This document shows, piece by piece, positions 63,332-64,000 of a DNA stretch of 64,000 nucleotides (position 1 is the stretch's first letter; each line of letters opens with the position of its first letter). Under the pieces are notes generated by a model that saw only the letters and a list, made by a program, of their open reading frames with translations, did not search any database and had not been told where the DNA came from. This stretch comes from an uncultured Roseicyclus sp. (GTDB taxonomy: Bacteria; Pseudomonadota; Alphaproteobacteria; Rhodobacterales; Rhodobacteraceae). Where the stretch lies: NCBI GenBank assembly GCA_947491935.1, contig CANLLF010000004.1, forward strand, positions 620,001 through 684,000. Direction: 5' to 3'. The position numbers and the translations under genes were made by a program.

Positions 63332-64000
63332 ATGACCAAATCAATCGACCAACTGCGCCGTGATGCAACGGCGTTGAAGAAGGCGTTTAAAGGGGGAACC
63401 CAGGACGCCATCAGACGTGTTCAGGATTACCGCCCCCGCCCGGAGGGGGCGGGTCTGACCCACGCAGACTTTCTCCATGTAATCGCCCGCGAACAAGGCT
63501 TTGCCTCCTGGCCGCACCTGAAGCTTTCGGCCGAGACCGAGGGGATGGACCGCGCACAAAAGCAACAACGCCTCGGCCTCGCGCTGAAGAACGGGCAGGA
63601 TCATGTCGTGCGCCAGATGCTCGATGCGGATCCGGATTTGCCCAATGGCAATCTGGCGTTGTCCTGTCTGCTCTACCATCTGGAGGACGTGGCCGGGATG
63701 ATCGCCGCGGATCCGTCCCGGGCAACCAAACCCAGCCCGCTGGCCCCGCCGCTCACCGTTCTGGCGCAATCCAGGGCCATTCACCTCTATCCCGACCGCG
63801 AAGCCGATATGCTCGCCATTGCGGATCTCCTGTTGGCCCACGGCGCGGATGTGAACCATGGCGTTCCCTTGGGGTTCGGAGATGATCACCGGCTGTCGAC
63901 GCTCTATTTCGCCATCGGCCATGCCGACAACATGGCGCTTGCGGAATGGTTTCTCGATCACGGGGCCGATCCCAATGACGGCGAGTCGCTCTATCACGCA
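63332..64000 (+). CDS. Ankyrin-repeat protein (partial, open at window end)
   Basis: 223 codons are in view from ATG 63332 and no stop is reached. The N-terminus (TKSIDQLRRDATALKKAFKG, then HADFLHVIAREQGFASWPHL) is a helix-rich region; ankyrin-like turns follow, such as LLLAHGADVNHG near residues 169-180 and WFLDHGADPNDG near 207-218. Probably a cytoplasmic protein-interaction scaffold. Confidence 0.8.
   Translation, partial: MTKSIDQLRRDATALKKAFKGGTQDAIRRVQDYRPRPEGAGLTHADFLHVIAREQGFASWPHLKLSAETEGMDRAQKQQRLGLALKNGQDHVVRQMLDADPDLPNGNLALSCLLYHLEDVAGMIAADPSRATKPSPLAPPLTVLAQSRAIHLYPDREADMLAIADLLLAHGADVNHGVPLGFGDDHRLSTLYFAIGHADNMALAEWFLDHGADPNDGESLYHA

Noticed and set aside
1-64000. CRISPR arrays, tRNA or rRNA genes, insertion sequences, prophage
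   Set aside because: No repeat-spacer pattern, cloverleaf, rRNA-like sequence, transposase or integrase was recognised by eye.

Overview
The window looks like a chromosomal segment of a high-GC alphaproteobacterium of the Rhodobacterales (Roseobacter/Rhodobacteraceae group). Evidence: a DUF1013/TrcR cell-cycle regulator, a COQ9-family ubiquinone protein, a tiny aa3-type oxidase subunit IV, a plant-type GshA, an alphaproteobacterial-style PyrC, and intergenic motifs ending in CCAAGATGAA that I associate from memory with this family. I found no rRNA, tRNA, CRISPR array, transposase or phage gene. Genes are dense and often overlap by 1-4 bases, so many entries are translationally coupled operons.

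Region by region. 1-3070: tail of a solute-binding protein, two permeases and the ATPase of a CUT1 carbohydrate ABC transporter. 3150-10732: a catabolic operon (GMC oxidoreductase, SDR, second GMC oxidoreductase, DUF993 aldolase-like protein, LacI regulator, glycerate 2-kinase, Dabb protein) behind a LacI-type palindrome. 10760-14975: GT-A-like protein, convergent ribokinase, FAH-family hydrolase and an acyl-CoA ligase interrupted by an in-frame TGA. 15050-17788: S49 peptidase, zinc-ribbon peptide, Ca/Na antiporter and a pteridine-reductase-like SDR. 17789-22922: AT-rich spacer with a perfect DnaA box, uvrC, then a lower-GC islet (lipoprotein plus a frameshifted hydrolase fragment) ahead of pgsA-moaD-moaE. 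23001-26366 (minus): coiled-coil membrane protein, large OmpA-family protein, ubiA. 26379-29842: rsmE, two unknown proteins, gshA. 29872-31102 (minus): two DUF805 membrane proteins. 31268-35621 (minus): six genes joined by 1-4 base overlaps, pyrB - three small membrane proteins (two PH-like) - pyrC - plsY. 36411-38788: family-4 uracil-DNA glycosylase, two paralogous secreted proteins, moaB. 38874-43728: RND efflux adaptor and pump. 43797-52449: nDsbD-like protein, YqgE, TsaC/Sua5, DmdC-like acyl-CoA dehydrogenase with MBL hydrolase, oxidase subunit IV plus lipoprotein, rpsU, COQ9, quinone oxidoreductase. 52491-58498: CDP-alcohol transferase, HAD phosphatase, clpS, RsmC-like methyltransferase, SDR lacking the catalytic Lys, SH3-like protein, trcR, RNase T2. 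58499-62205: structured intergenic element, then dnaX - GNAT - ybaB - recR on the minus strand. 62268-64000: two small membrane proteins and an ankyrin-repeat protein running off the end.

The most system-like novelty is the ABC/GMC/SDR/GMC/DUF993/LacI/glycerate-kinase cluster, which reads as an oxidative sugar or polyol pathway in which DUF993 would cleave a keto-acid intermediate and a three-carbon product would enter metabolism through glycerate 2-kinase. Other points of interest are the nonsense codon in the acyl-CoA ligase, the uvrC-pgsA islet with a lipoprotein/hydrolase pair, several enzymes with missing signature residues (SDR at 55373, UDG at 36411, PyrC at 31876), and the mutually exclusive helices between rnt and recR.
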